In this document: in pieces, positions 25,013-33,047 of the stretch
How the letters are laid out: each line of letters begins with the position of its first letter
How positions within the stretch are numbered: the stretch's first letter is position 1
Assembly (NCBI GenBank): GCA_964523405.1
Contig: CAZGAQ010000046.1
Coordinates: 1-36,807, forward strand
DNA from: CAZGAQ01 sp964523405
GTDB taxonomy: Bacteria; Planctomycetota; Phycisphaerae; UBA1845; Fen-1342
Reading direction: 5' to 3'
Length of the DNA stretch: 36,807 nucleotides
Made by a program: the position numbers and the translations under genes
The notes under the pieces: model-generated
What the model saw: only the letters and a program-made list of their open reading frames with translations
The model's database searches: none
Told to the model about the DNA's origin: nothing

Positions 25013-25260
25013 ACGACTGGGGCTCCCGGATGGCTGCGCGATGTGGTCGCGCGGGGACGAGTATACGGTAAGCGAGGCGCTTGCGCACTGCAAGCAGATC
25101 AGTGGCACCCGGCGAAAGGTACGCCGATCAGGGCGGTACGGCTGGCCGGCGGGGACTTTGCGGAGCGTGCTACTCGTGTCCAGTGCTCCCGCCCGGCGGT
25201 AGAATACGGTCGACGGTGGCAGCATGCGAGGGCAGATCGGCATACTCCGGGAGCATCATC

Positions 25261-25494
25261 ATGCCCGACCCCAGCGACGAACACGACGACGGAGCGTTCG
25301 AGCAACGAGCTCCCGGCTGGGTGATCCGGTGCCTGAAGTGCGGATTCACCGAGCCGTGGGGCAAGTACGGCATCCGTCTGGGGGCAGCAGGACGGACGTG
25401 GACGCTCGGTTGGTGTGCACGCTGCCGGTGGGTGCGTTGCCACGTCATCGAGAAGCGACGCGACCAGCCGCCGGATCCGTCGGCGTCCGTGTAG
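25261..25494 (+). CDS. Small zinc-ribbon-like protein (77 aa)
   Basis: The ATG at 25261 has GGGAG 7 bases upstream. The protein has two cysteine pairs, CLKC at about 24-27 and CARC about 25 residues later, in IRCLKCGFTEPWGKYGIRL and LGWCARCRWVRCHVIEK. This is the pattern of a zinc ribbon with a hydrophobic core. No catalytic residues or membrane segment are visible. The function is unknown. It could bind nucleic acid or serve as a partner protein. It converges with the mosaic restriction-type gene 19 bp downstream. Confidence 0.7.
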   Translation: MPDPSDEHDDGAFEQRAPGWVIRCLKCGFTEPWGKYGIRLGAAGRTWTLGWCARCRWVRCHVIEKRRDQPPDPSASV

Positions 25495-25513
25495 TACGTG
25501 TGTCCAGCGCAAC

Positions 25514-26314
25514 TCACCGATCGATCCCCATCAGACTCAAGTCCCCGTAGACGCGCCTACCGGTGCTACGCAGAATGACCAGGTTTTGTCCAAGGGCAAA
25601 CTCGAATCCTGGTGACACAAAGGCGGTCTCACCCGGGTTGCAGCGGCGACTCAAGACAACGTCCCATGCTTGGGGACGCGTCTTGCGAGTCCACTCCTCG
25701 AAATCGTCGTCGCCAATCAGGCGGGCGCCCGACGGGTCAATCCTCCCGGCTTTGAGCTGCGGGATCGCGATGTATGGTCGGCCTAAATCCTGCGCAGCGG
25801 GTGTCTTGTGGTCGCAGTCGAGCAACTCGACGCCAGCTTCGCGAAGCGATAGATGCTGATGTCGGGCCTCCGCGTCATTGCGTTTGATCTGGCAGACCGT
25901 CGTGAACGCACCGAGCGAGTTGAGAATGTCGCGGTCAAAGTTGGTGCGGGGGATGTCCGTTTCGAGCCACTTCACTGCGCGGTAGTGGTAGTACGGGTCG
26001 GGGCCCTTGGGCACGAAGGCGTAGTCGCCGGCGATCTCGGCGATGTGGATCGTCTTGTGCTTGCTCGGCATGGCCAGCCAGTCACCGGGGGCCATGCGGT
26101 GCGAGAAGGCCCAGATCTGGCCCGAGTTCTGCGACAGGAGCCCGTGGGGGGACTTCGGGTACTTCTCGGTCAGTACGGCACGCAGGGCCTTGAGATCGGG
26201 CAATCGCCCTAAGTCGCGATCCAGGCCGTGCCAAGTCAGGTAGACCCGGCCCTCGTCCAGGAACTTTTGCTCATGTTCACCGTGACCACCCGCTCTGCAA
26301 AGCCAAAGTGCCAT
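25514..26314 (-). CDS. Mosaic restriction-type protein: Mrr-N/EVE-like domain fused to an HsdS fragment
   Basis: The protein has 266 residues. Residues 1-155 (MALWLCRAGGHGEHEQKFL, then SGQIWAFSHRMAPGDWLAMP, and SLGAFTTVCQIKRNDAEAR) match the EVE-like N-terminal domain that precedes the nuclease domain in one Mrr-type restriction endonuclease family. No Mrr nuclease motif follows. Instead residues of about 157-256 (LREAGVELLDCDHKTP, then GRPYIAIPQLKAGRIDPSGA, DVVLSRRCNPGETAFVSPG, ALGQNLVILRSTG) look like part of an HsdS target-recognition domain of type I restriction systems. The last ten residues (GDLSLMGIDR) closely match the end of a phage-type protein at 33527. It is probably a recombination product from a decayed defence locus. 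Without nuclease or methyltransferase partners it is unlikely to restrict DNA by itself. Confidence 0.75.
   Translation of the reverse strand: MALWLCRAGGHGEHEQKFLDEGRVYLTWHGLDRDLGRLPDLKALRAVLTEKYPKSPHGLLSQNSGQIWAFSHRMAPGDWLAMPSKHKTIHIAEIAGDYAFVPKGPDPYYHYRAVKWLETDIPRTNFDRDILNSLGAFTTVCQIKRNDAEARHQHLSLREAGVELLDCDHKTPAAQDLGRPYIAIPQLKAGRIDPSGARLIGDDDFEEWTRKTRPQAWDVVLSRRCNPGETAFVSPGFEFALGQNLVILRSTGRRVYGDLSLMGIDR
25521..25550. repeat. 30-bp repeat, copy 1
   Basis: This segment matches 33531-33560 at 27 of 30 positions in the same orientation. It forms the 3' end of the mosaic restriction-type gene. It could be a recombination scar or an attachment-site remnant. Confidence 0.7.
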
Positions 26315-26881
26315 GGTTCATCCCGTCTGAGTTGGCCGCCGAGTGCGGCGGCGATTGCTCGAACATTTCATGACAACGGCTGCGTGCTGGCGCCGGTGCC
26401 CGCGAGCCATCCGCCCGATCACTGGGGCAGCTTCATCGAGACTGCAACAGGTCGGCCGTCAGCATGCGACTTCCTCGGCCCACGCGACGACTATCATCGC
26501 ACTGCGCATCCGCTGCTCGCCGTCGGGGACCCACCGTGCGCGTTTGCGCCCGCCCCAGAGGCAACCTTCCCTGATTTCACAGTTCTTTGCGGCCAGTGTC
26601 AATCGCTTCCTTGGCGCCGGGAGCCGAGCGGGTGGTTTGGCCCGCACTGCAACGCGCCGGGCCAGATGCCCTGCACTCGGCCGCCATGGGACGCCACCCC
26701 GGAACGGCCAACACGGCCGTTGCACAAGAAGAGGATATGTCTTTGGGATACAAGCACTTACAAGATCACGCGCATGCTCATCCCCTTGGTATGAGGGTGC
26801 TGGAGTTCGGGGGCCCGCAGTTGCCACGCCGACGCCCGGAGCGTACTGTGTCGCCTTTCCGTTCGCCCGAGGAGACGAAAG
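26315..26881. other. Gene-poor region between two divergent genes
   Basis: In these 567 bases the frames that stay open on both strands have the composition of antisense or non-coding GC-rich DNA, and none shows a recognisable motif with a good start. It should hold promoters for the leftward mosaic gene and the rightward zinc-finger gene. The somewhat AT-richer stretch around 26725-26770 is the best candidate for the latter. It could also contain remains of a decayed gene. Confidence 0.4.
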
Positions 26882-27421
26882 ATGGCGAAAATCGGCACGT
26901 TCACATGCTCGGCTTGTGGCCGTAGCTTCCGTATGGCAGCCCACCTGGCACGCCATCGGTCCACGACCCACGCAGCGAAAGCCGAGCGGGCAGTCCCAGC
27001 CCAGGGCGCACGACGCCCGTCCAAGGCGGCCGCGCCTGGCGCCTCGCACGGCCTCGCGGCCGTAGTGGGCGTCATCCAGCGTTCACGCGGCGAGTTGGTC
27101 GCTCAGCGCGCGGCCCTTGATGCGCAGGTCGCCGCCCTCGATCGGGTGCTGCAGGTCCTCGGCGCCGGACCGTCCGAACCGCCCCTTGCGACGGGCCGAA
27201 AGCAAGCTGGAATGAGCTACCGCCCCGGTACCATCAAGGCCTACATCCAGAGCGTCCTGCAAGCCCACGACGATGCCATGTCTGTGCGCGATATCACTGC
27301 CGCGGTGCGCAGCGCTGGCTACCCGTCCAAGAACCCGACGCTCGACAAGAACGTCGGCATGGCCCTGGCGGGAATGCCCGACGCTGTGCGAGTCCACCGT
27401 GGCGTGTTCCGGCTGCGGTAG
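26882..27421 (+). CDS. Bacterial C2H2 zinc-finger protein with C-terminal winged-helix-like domain
   Basis: The ATG at 26882 follows GAGGAGACGAAAG and gives 179 residues. Residues 7-30 (FTCSACGRSFRMAAHLARH, then RSTTH) form a C-X2-C-X12-H-X4-H finger, the classical eukaryote-like spacing. A basic Ala/Pro linker and a helical, coiled-coil-like segment (ELVAQRAALDAQVAALDRVL) follow. The C-terminal 65 residues (GTIKAYIQSVLQAHDDAMSV, then RDITAAVRSAGYPSKNPTL, and VRVHRGVFRLR) look like a winged helix of the HARE-HTH type. Finger plus winged helix suggests a DNA-binding regulator. The targets are unknown. It lies in an accessory region next to mobile DNA. Confidence 0.8.
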   Translation: MAKIGTFTCSACGRSFRMAAHLARHRSTTHAAKAERAVPAQGARRPSKAAAPGASHGLAAVVGVIQRSRGELVAQRAALDAQVAALDRVLQVLGAGPSEPPLATGRKQAGMSYRPGTIKAYIQSVLQAHDDAMSVRDITAAVRSAGYPSKNPTLDKNVGMALAGMPDAVRVHRGVFRLR

Positions 27422-27523
27422 TGACGCTGCTGCAGTTCGTTGGACGGTTGCCGAGATCGGGGCCACCCACAACGCCACGCGGCCCGCCGGACGATGGTCC
27501 GCGCGAGCCGCGAGGGTCGGTTT

Positions 27524-28516
27524 TCACGCCTGTTTGGGGCAGCCGTCATCTATCCGCGGGGCCGTCGACACATTGGACCGGGTCAGGTTGGACCTGCGCG
27601 ATTCTGGACCTGCTCCAGAACCAGCGCGCCCGCGCTGCCTGGATCTGCGCGACCTGCGCGGAGCGCCTGCACCAGCCGCCAAGTAGCAGTCGTCGATCTT
27701 TGCGTGGTCATAGAGCACTATGAGCAGCAGTTCGCGACAGCCATCATCCGCAGTCCGGTCCCAATCACGCCCGAAACGTACAACGCCATATTCCTCCCCG
27801 TATTCGTCCTTGCCAATTGCTTCTCGGAAATCGGGTCCACATAGAGAGCGAACTGTCTCCAACGGATTGCCCGTCCGAATATAGCCGGCGTCGATTGCGC
27901 GCAGACACAGTTCACGCCGGATCGTCGCTGACGCGGCCAGACGATAGCACTCCGCCAAGGTCTCAAACGTAGCCGTATCATGCTCCCTCGGCTCGGGGCT
28001 GATCATCTTGTGTGTATTCTTGATCATTACGCCCAATATCTGGCCATTCTTGTGATAGATGTATCCCTCCCACCCGCGAGATGCGGCGGTCCCGACCTCT
28101 CCAGTGCTGCTGACACCTGCAGGAACGATAGACAGGAAGCTAACACAGCAGTACGGCTGCTCGACATCCGGGAGGTCAGAGACCATCTCGCTCATGGTAT
28201 GTCCGAATAGCCGCCGCGCATTCTCGTACGGAGCTCCGCATATGAGGTATCCGGCATCGAATGCACGCACAAACAGGTCCCGGCGTGCTGCGTCTCGCGA
28301 CGACATTCGCTCATACTCGCTCGCTATCTCGGCCAGCGTCAGGATGGTGCCCGGCGACGGCCTCTCAATCCGGTCGTTCGGGTCCCAGCCCGTAACAGCC
28401 CGCAGCACAGTAGGCTGCGATCTTCCCGTGTCCCTGTTATCACACGCCAGACAACACACGACGGCAGCTGCAACCAACAGCACTGCACTCTGCGACGCAT
28501 TCGGTCTCATCGACAT
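27524..28516 (-). CDS. Putative lipoprotein with two internal repeats, coupled to the RHS gene
   Basis: The start at 28516 (or 28510 or 28528) overlaps the end of the RHS gene; the 28510 ATG forms an exact ATGA with its stop. The N-terminus RPNASQSAVLLVAAAVVCC followed by LACDN fits a lipoprotein, with Cys25 as the likely lipid site. Two related segments of about 45 residues occur at 60-105 (TLAEIASEYERMSSRDAARRDLFVRAFDAGY) and 182-227 (TLAECYRLAASATIRRELCLRAIDAGY). No named family was recognised. The last 50 residues turn into an Arg/Ser/Gly-rich stretch that may reflect a frameshift. Its coupling to an RHS protein makes an immunity or partner role possible, but this is inference. Confidence 0.7.
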   Translation of the reverse strand: MSMRPNASQSAVLLVAAAVVCCLACDNRDTGRSQPTVLRAVTGWDPNDRIERPSPGTILTLAEIASEYERMSSRDAARRDLFVRAFDAGYLICGAPYENARRLFGHTMSEMVSDLPDVEQPYCCVSFLSIVPAGVSSTGEVGTAASRGWEGYIYHKNGQILGVMIKNTHKMISPEPREHDTATFETLAECYRLAASATIRRELCLRAIDAGYIRTGNPLETVRSLCGPDFREAIGKDEYGEEYGVVRFGRDWDRTADDGCRELLLIVLYDHAKIDDCYLAAGAGAPRRSRRSRQRGRAGSGAGPESRRSNLTRSNVSTAPRIDDGCPKQA

Positions 28517-30984
28517 GATCGACACCATATAGTTGTAGGGTACTTGGGGTCTGTTAATGGGCACGAGCGGCTCTTGACAATTTGCTTATCGCGGCCTGCA
28601 GTCCACGCGTCCTGGTTCATATACAGGTAGCACTTACTTCCATTTATGTAGACAATCGTCATGTAGTTAATGTCGCAGGACGGATCGTCGCGAAACACTG
28701 TTGGGCCAAGAGGTGCGTTCGGATCCGGATCACTCGGCAGCGGCCAATCCCCTGTGTTCGGGTCCTTGTGTTGCACTTGGCAATCCCACCTGAGCGTGCC
28801 CTGCTTCGCGAAGAGGAACTTGGTAGTACCCGGGGGACAGCATGACTCCGCTGCTGCCCTTTCGCTGCGATAACACTCCGTGCGTGGGGCATTCTCGGGG
28901 TACCGTTCATAGTTGCCCTGCAACCACGAGCACAGGCCGCGACAACCTCGGTCTAGGTCCGCTGCACTTTCCGGATCGCCCAGCAGTCGCTCGAGTTCGT
29001 TCCGGCTAATCGTCATTGGACCATTGCCACAATCCAGCGCTGCCTCGGCATCTTTGCAGAGCTTGCGGGGCCGAGCATAGTGATCTTTCATGCAGTGATA
29101 GCGCCCACAGAAGGGGCAGAAATCAGTATCAATAATGAGCCCAAGTGGATCCCTAATGCTGGTGGGCCGATTGTCGACGAACCGGCTTAGGTGGACACCA
29201 CCGCGTTCACCGATTGGATCCCTGCTAATCCACCGTCCAAGTCGGGGGCTGTAATACCGGTAGCCCCAATACCCCAGTCCAGTCTCGTTGTCGAACAGCT
29301 TGGTGCTGAAGCGTATCGGGTTCTCGAACGCGTACGCCCCGGCCGCGTCGGCGTTCGGGTCGGCCGGGTCGAGCGCGAACTTCCCGTCGCCGTTGGTGTC
29401 GGGGCCGATGAGATTGCCGTACGGATCGTATTCATAACGGGCCACCAGTCGAGCGGGGAATCCGTACGCGCTCCAGATGAGGCTTGAATTGAACCTCCCC
29501 AGGCTGACCACTTGCCCCACGTTACCGTTCCCGTCGTACGTGAAGCCGTAATCGCCCGCGGGCACGTCGTAGACCGTCCCCGCCCGATCCAGCGCCGCCT
29601 GATGCACAGCAAGTAGGCCGCCGATCCCGCCGGCCGTCTGCAGGCTGTTGATCCGTCCGCTGAGGCCCGCCAAATCCAAGCCCCATGTGTACTGGCGGAT
29701 CGGCAGGTTCACTGCGGGCATTGCGCCGGTAGCGCCGCCGTCCGAGCCTCCGCCGCTCAGTTCCTCCAGCAGCAGCCAGTCGTGCCACACGAAGCGCCGC
29801 TCCTCGTTGGGGTCGGGAGCCGACCAAGCCTGAGCGTTCGGGTCCCACGCCGCGACCTGCTTGCGAACGCGCCGCCCAAGGTAATCATAGCCGAAGGTCA
29901 CCCGTTTGGAGCCGGCTTGTTTGGCGCCAGGCTCCACGGCGATCAGACGGTTCTCGGCATCCCAGAAGTACTTGATCCACGGCCCAGTCGTATTCTGCGC
30001 CCCGATCATGAAGTCGATGTCGCGCCAGTTGACGTGACCGTCGGCGTTCAGGTCGCCGTTCGAGCAGTAGCACGTCACGCCCGGTGTCAGCCAATTGTAG
30101 TACGCCGAGCAGTTGTCGTTCATTGCAGCGACCAAGCCGTCAATGTCGCGCCAGTTCACGCTCCCATCGCAGTCCATGTCGCCCGAAACGAGCTGCTCGA
30201 TCAAGTTGCCGTCATCGTCGTACCGCAGTTGCTGCGAGCCCGCGCCGGACGGAGTGTGGATGTTGTAGTACTGGTTCAAGTCGTTGGCCGCATACGCGAG
30301 CGTCGGATCACCGTCGCGTGTCATCGCGAACGAACCGAGCGACGTCACGAGTTCGACCGCGTCCGGCAGAGCAAAGCTGACTGGCGCCGTGTATGTGAAG
30401 TCCACGGGGTCGTGCGCGATCGTCACCCGGTCCGGCCAGATCGGCGGATCGAATCGTCGGCTGCGGGGATCGAACATCCGGTCGGGTTCGGCGACTGTGC
30501 TGTCGTCGAAGGCGGTCCGCGCCACGGATCCGTTCGGGAACTCCGCCGCGTGCGGGGCGAGTCTGTACTGCAGGGCCGGGTCGCCGGACCGGCTGCGGAT
30601 CGGCACGCGGGGGCCGGCCACGCCGCGGCCTTCCCCCAAAGCGCCATGCTCGTGGATGAGGTAGTCGTAGGCGACGGTGGGCATCCAGCCCTCGAACCAA
30701 CGTTGCTCCCATTGCTCGGCGCCCCAGAGGCAGCGTGGGTGCTCGCGATCCCAGGGCTGACCTTGCCCGGGGTACGCCGCCTCACGCGTGTAGTCGGGCA
30801 CTGCGCCCCAGACCACGTAGCACAAACCTTCAAGCTTGCGGAAGGCGATCTTCATCCGCGCGCCGAGGCCGGGCGGCATGTCGCGCCAGGTCATGGCATA
30901 GGGCGCCGCGTGCAGCCGTTCGTCGCCGGCGGTCGTGCAACCCTGGGCCAGTGTGCCCGTGGCCGTGAGGTGGTGGACCGTCAT
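28507..30984 (-). CDS. Phage-type N-terminus fused to an RHS core, with internal dockerin-like insert and Cys-rich C-terminal domain
   Basis: This 825-residue protein has a 1-230 region without RHS motifs, which reads on from the structural-type genes (ATGA overlap with 30981-32117). RHS/YD sequence starts at LNQYYNIHTPSG (236) and YDDDGNLIEQL. It is interrupted at about 267-335 by dockerin-like GDMDCDGSVNWRDIDGLV and GDLNADGHVNWRDIDFM, and resumes at WDAENRLIAVEP. The RHS-associated core ends in TGLGYWGYRYYSPRLGRWISRDP and RDPLGL (611-616), the usual boundary before a toxin-type domain. The remaining 200 residues are Cys-rich (DFCPFCGRYHCMKDHYARP, CRGLCSWLQGNYERYPENAP, CCPPGTTKFLF) and match no domain I know. 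In polymorphic toxins such tips are toxic, but that is not shown here. Confidence 0.85.
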   Translation of the reverse strand: MTVHHLTATGTLAQGCTTAGDERLHAAPYAMTWRDMPPGLGARMKIAFRKLEGLCYVVWGAVPDYTREAAYPGQGQPWDREHPRCLWGAEQWEQRWFEGWMPTVAYDYLIHEHGALGEGRGVAGPRVPIRSRSGDPALQYRLAPHAAEFPNGSVARTAFDDSTVAEPDRMFDPRSRRFDPPIWPDRVTIAHDPVDFTYTAPVSFALPDAVELVTSLGSFAMTRDGDPTLAYAANDLNQYYNIHTPSGAGSQQLRYDDDGNLIEQLVSGDMDCDGSVNWRDIDGLVAAMNDNCSAYYNWLTPGVTCYCSNGDLNADGHVNWRDIDFMIGAQNTTGPWIKYFWDAENRLIAVEPGAKQAGSKRVTFGYDYLGRRVRKQVAAWDPNAQAWSAPDPNEERRFVWHDWLLLEELSGGGSDGGATGAMPAVNLPIRQYTWGLDLAGLSGRINSLQTAGGIGGLLAVHQAALDRAGTVYDVPAGDYGFTYDGNGNVGQVVSLGRFNSSLIWSAYGFPARLVARYEYDPYGNLIGPDTNGDGKFALDPADPNADAAGAYAFENPIRFSTKLFDNETGLGYWGYRYYSPRLGRWISRDPIGERGGVHLSRFVDNRPTSIRDPLGLIIDTDFCPFCGRYHCMKDHYARPRKLCKDAEAALDCGNGPMTISRNELERLLGDPESAADLDRGCRGLCSWLQGNYERYPENAPRTECYRSERAAAESCCPPGTTKFLFAKQGTLRWDCQVQHKDPNTGDWPLPSDPDPNAPLGPTVFRDDPSCDINYMTIVYINGSKCYLYMNQDAWTAGRDKQIVKSRSCPLTDPKYPTTIWCRSCR

Positions 30985-32117
30985 GGCCGCACCTGCACAG
31001 TCAGGCGGATGCCGTCGGGGACATCGATGCGGTCGCTGGGTGGCAGTGCGAGCGCATCTACGGGGACTGCCAGCAGGATCACCGTCTCGCCGCCGATCGT
31101 AGCGGTCACGGCGAGGTAGTGGACGGTGGGCCAGGACGAATCGCCGGTGTTCTCCCAGTACGTGGGCGAAGGCAACATTGCTTCCACACGTGGCGGCTCG
31201 AAGGCCACGGGTGGGTAGGCGGCGGGGTTCGCCTGGATTGGTGGCGTGTACGTCCAGGAGGCGAGGGACAACGCTGCGTAACCCGGTGCAACGTCGGCAT
31301 CGAGTTCAATCAGATCAGTCCAAACGGACTCGTCACTCAAAGAACCGGCGGGGTTCGTGACGAGACGGGCGCGCCAGTCGGAGGCAGTGGTGGCACCAAA
31401 CATGCACTCGGTCATGCGGTACAAGGCCCGGCGCGTGAGGATCGCGGTGTCGCTCCGCTCGCGAAACAACCGGGCACCGCAACGCACGGTCAGATTCGCC
31501 CCGGGTCGCCAATAGACCGGCGCACAGAACGGACTGACCAGTGCGACCCGGTATGGACTCACCGAAGTAATCACGACCAGCGCCGCACGTTGGGCGAACC
31601 CGGCCAGGAACCAGAGACTGCGTTCGGCGTGGCCGAGCAAGGAGTCGGCATCGCCACTGAACGTGCCGGGGCGGATCGCCGGCGCCTGCCACGGGAAGCC
31701 GACGGGCGTCTCCCACTGCCCGCCACTCCAGTCGTACGGCGGAATGGGTGGATCGTCGTTGCTGTAGTCCCCGGCCGGCGCCCAGGCGATGAGGTTCGGG
31801 TACCGCTGCGCGTTCATGCTCAGGAGGGCACCACGCCCCGCCGGCGTGACAGTGAACGTCACGGGCCGCCGGGTATAGCCGACAAGTGCGCGCGCCGCCG
31901 ATTCCGGTGCGCCCCCCTCGTTGGCGGCCTCACTCGTGAGTCCCACGAAGGTCAGCCATTCATCGGTCGGCAGATCGAGGGTCGTGGGCTCCGGCAACGT
32001 GTGTTTGCTGCCGCCGCAACCCGCAAATGCAATCGCGAAGGCCAATGGACCGATCGTGCTGCCGTCGATCGGCAACACGCGGCGGAGCAAGTACTTGAGT
32101 CCGTCGTAGACCAACAT
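30981..32117 (-). CDS. Putative prophage structural (tail-associated) protein, 378 aa
   Basis: I do not recognise a precise family. The ATG at 32117 lies two bases after the stop of the upstream gene, and its TGA overlaps the ATG of the RHS-fusion gene, so it belongs to a tightly coupled operon. The N-terminus (LVYDGLKYLLRRVLPIDGST, then GPLAFAIAFAGCGG) and later segments (WLTFVGLTSEAANEGG, WTYTPPIQANPAAYPPVAFE) are rich in aromatic, beta-forming residues. This is usual in tail-tip or fibre-type proteins. An assignment as structural rests mainly on position between tail-type genes. Confidence 0.65.
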   Translation of the reverse strand: MLVYDGLKYLLRRVLPIDGSTIGPLAFAIAFAGCGGSKHTLPEPTTLDLPTDEWLTFVGLTSEAANEGGAPESAARALVGYTRRPVTFTVTPAGRGALLSMNAQRYPNLIAWAPAGDYSNDDPPIPPYDWSGGQWETPVGFPWQAPAIRPGTFSGDADSLLGHAERSLWFLAGFAQRAALVVITSVSPYRVALVSPFCAPVYWRPGANLTVRCGARLFRERSDTAILTRRALYRMTECMFGATTASDWRARLVTNPAGSLSDESVWTDLIELDADVAPGYAALSLASWTYTPPIQANPAAYPPVAFEPPRVEAMLPSPTYWENTGDSSWPTVHYLAVTATIGGETVILLAVPVDALALPPSDRIDVPDGIRLTVQVRP

Positions 32118-32119
32118 GG

Positions 32120-32962
32120 TTAACCCGGCGGGTACGTCCCGCGATAGTGGCTGCGTTGACACACGTGCGCGGCGATTTCACCGGGGGCCGGCGCGATCTG
32201 CACCACGTCCCCGAGTGCCAACGGACTCACGTATTGCCCACCGGTGCCTTGTTCCTCCAAATTGAACACCGGGTCGTAGACCGCCCCACCCGTGACCGGC
32301 GACCAGGTCCCCGTGGCGTCCATCTGCGCCGCGGTCGCGGTATAGAGGTACGGCGGCAACACACCCACACGGGAAGTAATCACGGCGTAGTCACTCGCGG
32401 CCACCACTCCGCCCGGCAGGCCGAGCTTGGCGATCGTCCACGCGACGGCCGGGTCGGGATCGCGGTCCGCTTCCGGCTCGACCCAGAGGAGTGCCGCCGA
32501 GCCCGTGACACCACTGTGCAGATGCCCCGCCTGGTCACTCGCCACATCGGCGAGCACGTGGCTCTCGGCGTTCATCTTCACCCGCGCGATCGTCACGCCG
32601 GCGGCGACCGCGCGAACGATGGCCCCTTTGACCGCAGGCTCGAGCAGGACCACAAAGCGGCCCACGTGGGCGGCGGTCGGGACGATGCCCTTCAGCGCGA
32701 CCCGTTCCTTGAAGGCGTCCGCGTTGGCGGTCGGCGTGATCACCGGGCCGGAGATGCCAAGCACGTCGAAACGCGCGCGGTCCGCATCACTGTCGTTGCG
32801 GATCGGCACGATCCCCGTTTGCCGCCAGTTCGGCGCGCTGTCCTGCGTAGTGCTGCGCTGGCGGCCCTGGTAGTCCTGCGCGACATCCACGAACGCATTG
32901 AACGTCGCCGCGGGAATCACGAGCGGGTCGCCGGCGCGGACTTTGCGAAGTTTCCCAGCCAC
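32120..32962 (-). CDS. Putative prophage structural protein, 280 aa, GTG start
   Basis: The start is inferred as GTG at 32962 because GGAGG lies 6 bases upstream and the frame gives AGKLRKVRAGDPLVIPAATF, a natural N-terminus. A longer frame to 33061 would run through the divergent promoter and is rejected. The sequence is beta-rich (FKERVALKGIVPTAAHVGRF, VVLLEPAVKGAIVRAVAAGV, GGQYVSPLALGDVVQIAPAPG) and resembles proteins of tail or baseplate assembly, but no family was recognised. Its stop (TAA) is followed by CC and the ATG of the next gene. It may be separately transcribed, since the plus-strand gene at 33048 separates it from the rest of the tail genes. Confidence 0.65.
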   Translation of the reverse strand: MAGKLRKVRAGDPLVIPAATFNAFVDVAQDYQGRQRSTTQDSAPNWRQTGIVPIRNDSDADRARFDVLGISGPVITPTANADAFKERVALKGIVPTAAHVGRFVVLLEPAVKGAIVRAVAAGVTIARVKMNAESHVLADVASDQAGHLHSGVTGSAALLWVEPEADRDPDPAVAWTIAKLGLPGGVVAASDYAVITSRVGVLPPYLYTATAAQMDATGTWSPVTGGAVYDPVFNLEEQGTGGQYVSPLALGDVVQIAPAPGEIAAHVCQRSHYRGTYPPG

Positions 32963-32977
32963 CGAGCCCTCCGTCGC

Positions 32978-33007
32978 TTGACAACCGCACATACATAGTA
33001 GTATTGT
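32978..33007 (+). promoter_or_regulatory. Strong sigma70-type promoter of the moron-like gene
   Basis: TTGACA (32978-32983) is a perfect -35. TATTGT (33002-33007) is a plausible -10 at 18-base spacing, inside the perfect palindrome. Transcription should begin near 33013-33016, about 30 nt before the ATG at 33048. Confidence 0.7.
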
Positions 33008-33022
33008 GCATATGCACAATAC
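33001..33022. promoter_or_regulatory. Perfect 22-bp palindromic operator
   Basis: The sequence GTATTGTGCAT is followed directly by its reverse complement with no mismatch, at 33001-33022. It overlaps the -10 of the + strand gene and lies in the divergent region 40 bp upstream of the leftward GTG gene. This is the expected design of a phage or plasmid repressor site. The cognate repressor is not in the window unless the gene at 33048 is autoregulatory. Confidence 0.75.
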
Positions 33023-33047
33023 GGATATCCGAAAGGAGACTAGACGC

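Noticed and set aside
26228..26794. Plus-strand frame of 188 codons in the gene-poor region
   Set aside because: Starts inside the mosaic gene, lacks a ribosome-binding site and resembles no protein family.
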